A program made the position numbers and the translations under genes. The notes under the pieces are model-generated. The model worked only from the letters and a program-made list of their open reading frames with translations. It did not search any database and was not told the origin of the DNA. Of a DNA stretch of 42,782 bases, positions 41,505 to 42,782 are shown piece after piece. Origin of the DNA: Rhabdothermincola sp037478855 (lineage in GTDB: Bacteria; Actinomycetota; Acidimicrobiia; Acidimicrobiales; Acidimicrobilacustridaceae); the NCBI GenBank assembly GCA_037478855.1, contig JBBFLY010000022.1, positions 1-42,782 of the forward strand, given 5' to 3'. Each line of letters starts with the position of its first letter. Positions within the stretch are counted from its first letter, which is position 1.

Positions 41505-42782
41505 CTGCTCTCCTCGGTGAAGTGCACCCCGTCCGGCCGACGCTCTGGGTCGAGCTGGCCGCCCGGCCAGCTGCGTTCGAGAAGCGCAGCGAGATCCCAC
41601 ACCACCATCGACGGCCGACTGGCCGCCACCTCCCGGAGCAGCTGGTTCCACCGATCGGTCCGGGCCGGCTCCGCCTCCGGGTACGGCCCACGGCCCATGA
41701 AGTTCTGCGGGCTATAGACCGGGTCGAGGTACGGACAGGTCAGCCAGACCACCCGGGCACCGGTGGACGAGAGCGCGTCCAGCGCGCGCTCGACCGACTG
41801 TCGAAGCCACTCGTCGAGCACGGGATCGCCGGGGCTTCGCCACGTGCGGTCACCTGGGATCCTGCGGTCGGCGACGTCCCACAGACAGGAGAGCACCACG
41901 ACGTAGTCGGGTCGGCGCTCGGCGACCAGCAACGGCCACTTCTCGATGCGCTCGTCGCACTCCGGGAAGGTGGCTCGTTCGATCCCGGTCCCCCGGATCC
42001 GGCCACCGATCCCGATGCCGCAGCCGACCGTGCCCGCGTTGGCCACCTTCAGGCCGCCGTGCTCGCCGACCCAACGCTGCAGGCCTCCATTGAGGCTGAC
42101 CGCCATCGAGTCGCCCACGACCAGCGCGCTGACCGGCAGGGACGGCGGGACCTCCCCCGTGGCGCCGGCGGTTCCGCTCCCCGCATCCGCTGACGCGTCG
42201 GGACCGGCGAACTCCGTCGGGATCTCCGCCGTGCGCAGCTCGGTTGGTGGGGGTGTGGTGTTGGTGGTGAGGGTGGTGGTGGTGAGGATGCAGGTGGCGG
42301 TGAGGGGGGCGAGCCAGAGGGGGGTGCGGCCGGTGAGCAGGCGGCGTTGACGGACGGGTTGTTCGAGCACGAGCAGTGAGATCTGGGCCAACGCGAGGGT
42401 GATGGTGATCCGCAGCGCGAACAACGGCCAGGGGTCCAGCCCGGTGCGAGCCGGGGTGAGCCACAAGAAGATCGGCCAGTGGAACAGGTACACCGCGTAG
42501 GAGATCGAACCCAACCAGCGCAGCGGTGGGCTCGACAGCACCGCTCGCACCGGCCCAGGCTGGATGGCCGCCACGATGACCGCTGCGGAACCCGCCGCGT
42601 ACAGCGCGAACCCACCCCGGTACAGCCAGCCGTCGGTCTGGGTGACGGTGTGCCACGACCACACCGTGCCCACCAGCGCCACCACCCCCAGCAGCGGCCA
42701 GATGCCCCGACGCAACCGCTGCCGCCACAGCGGATCCGCCCACCCCAACGCCACCACCGCACCCACCAGCAGCTCCGCCGCT
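41453..42782 (-). CDS. Acyltransferase-3 / SGNH fusion, O-acyltransferase (5' end outside window)
   Basis: 443 codons are visible; the frame stays open at the right edge, so the N-terminus is missing. The visible N-terminal part holds the last membrane helices of an OafA-like acyltransferase-3 domain (LRWLGSISYAVYLFHWPIFLW, then a helix and VLEQPVRQRRLL). A Thr-rich linker leads to an SGNH hydrolase-like domain with VVGDSMAV (catalytic Ser) and PDGVHFT (catalytic Asp-His). Such fusions acetylate or otherwise acylate surface polysaccharides. Together with the neighbouring GT-C enzymes this suggests envelope glycan modification. The 3' end overlaps the converging glycosyltransferase gene. Confidence 0.88.
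   Translation of the reverse strand, partial: AAELLVGAVVALGWADPLWRQRLRRGIWPLLGVVALVGTVWSWHTVTQTDGWLYRGGFALYAAGSAAVIVAAIQPGPVRAVLSSPPLRWLGSISYAVYLFHWPIFLWLTPARTGLDPWPLFALRITITLALAQISLLVLEQPVRQRRLLTGRTPLWLAPLTATCILTTTTLTTNTTPPPTELRTAEIPTEFAGPDASADAGSGTAGATGEVPPSLPVSALVVGDSMAVSLNGGLQRWVGEHGGLKVANAGTVGCGIGIGGRIRGTGIERATFPECDERIEKWPLLVAERRPDYVVVLSCLWDVADRRIPGDRTWRSPGDPVLDEWLRQSVERALDALSSTGARVVWLTCPYLDPVYSPQNFMGRGPYPEAEPARTDRWNQLLREVAASRPSMVVWDLAALLERSWPGGQLDPERRPDGVHFTEESSYDVVAALAPALVSRSL

Overview
The window is GC-rich chromosomal DNA from an actinobacterium. The main signs are a fused CofG-CofH type FbiC (coenzyme F420 synthesis), a DUF3151 protein, a zinc-ribbon/poly-membrane protein of the SCO7613 type, many GTG starts, and several genes whose start codon lies only 6-9 bases after a TANNNT -10 box (leaderless transcription). 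An Acidimicrobiia-like lineage is my best guess; this is inference. I see no tRNA, rRNA, CRISPR array, insertion sequence or phage gene. Base composition and codon use look even, so most of the window reads as core genome.

Layout. 1-5964 (+): end of transketolase, then transaldolase, 6-phosphogluconolactonase, fbiC and a LOG-type nucleotide hydrolase. 5982-6185 (-): a small helical protein. 6268-8985 (+): a tight three-gene operon with a cysteine-cluster protein, a small McrB-type AAA+ NTPase and a protein resembling the helical part of McrC/DUF2357 nucleases but with no visible nuclease motif. 9111-9314 (-): a mini zinc-ribbon protein with a duplicated acidic tail. 9470-12145 (+): GH13 alpha-glucosidase, TauE/SafE exporter and DUF1634 membrane protein. 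12271-23101 (-): RNase D, rhodanese, MobA, GT87 glycosyltransferase and DUF3151 in one operon, then an alpha/beta hydrolase coupled to pyruvate kinase, the SCO7613-type membrane protein, a small membrane protein, a flavin reductase and a SirB1-type protein. 23189-25514 (+): acyl-CoA synthetase and glycerophosphodiesterase. 25563-28027 (-): FAD-linked 2-hydroxyacid dehydrogenase and a methyltransferase. 28353-29015 (+): an O-methyltransferase.

29404-36429 (+) is a complete oligopeptide-type ABC importer (binding lipoprotein, two permeases, two ATPases) followed by a TetR regulator and a cyclophilin. It has a textbook promoter and a leader with a 9-bp inverted repeat. 36502-37101 holds two small divergent genes. 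37189-42782 is a membrane-glycosylation block: a PIG-V-like mannosyltransferase, two GT39/ArnT-like glycosyltransferases and an acyltransferase-3/SGNH protein that runs off the right edge.

How the genes fit together. The left end serves the pentose phosphate pathway and F420. No zwf/opcA lies between tal and pgl, while fbiC follows directly, which would fit an F420-dependent glucose-6-phosphate dehydrogenase encoded elsewhere. The best candidate for an undescribed system is the 6268-8985 operon: an McrB-like motor without a DNA-reading domain, a McrC/DUF2357-like partner without a nuclease, and a metal-binding cysteine protein.
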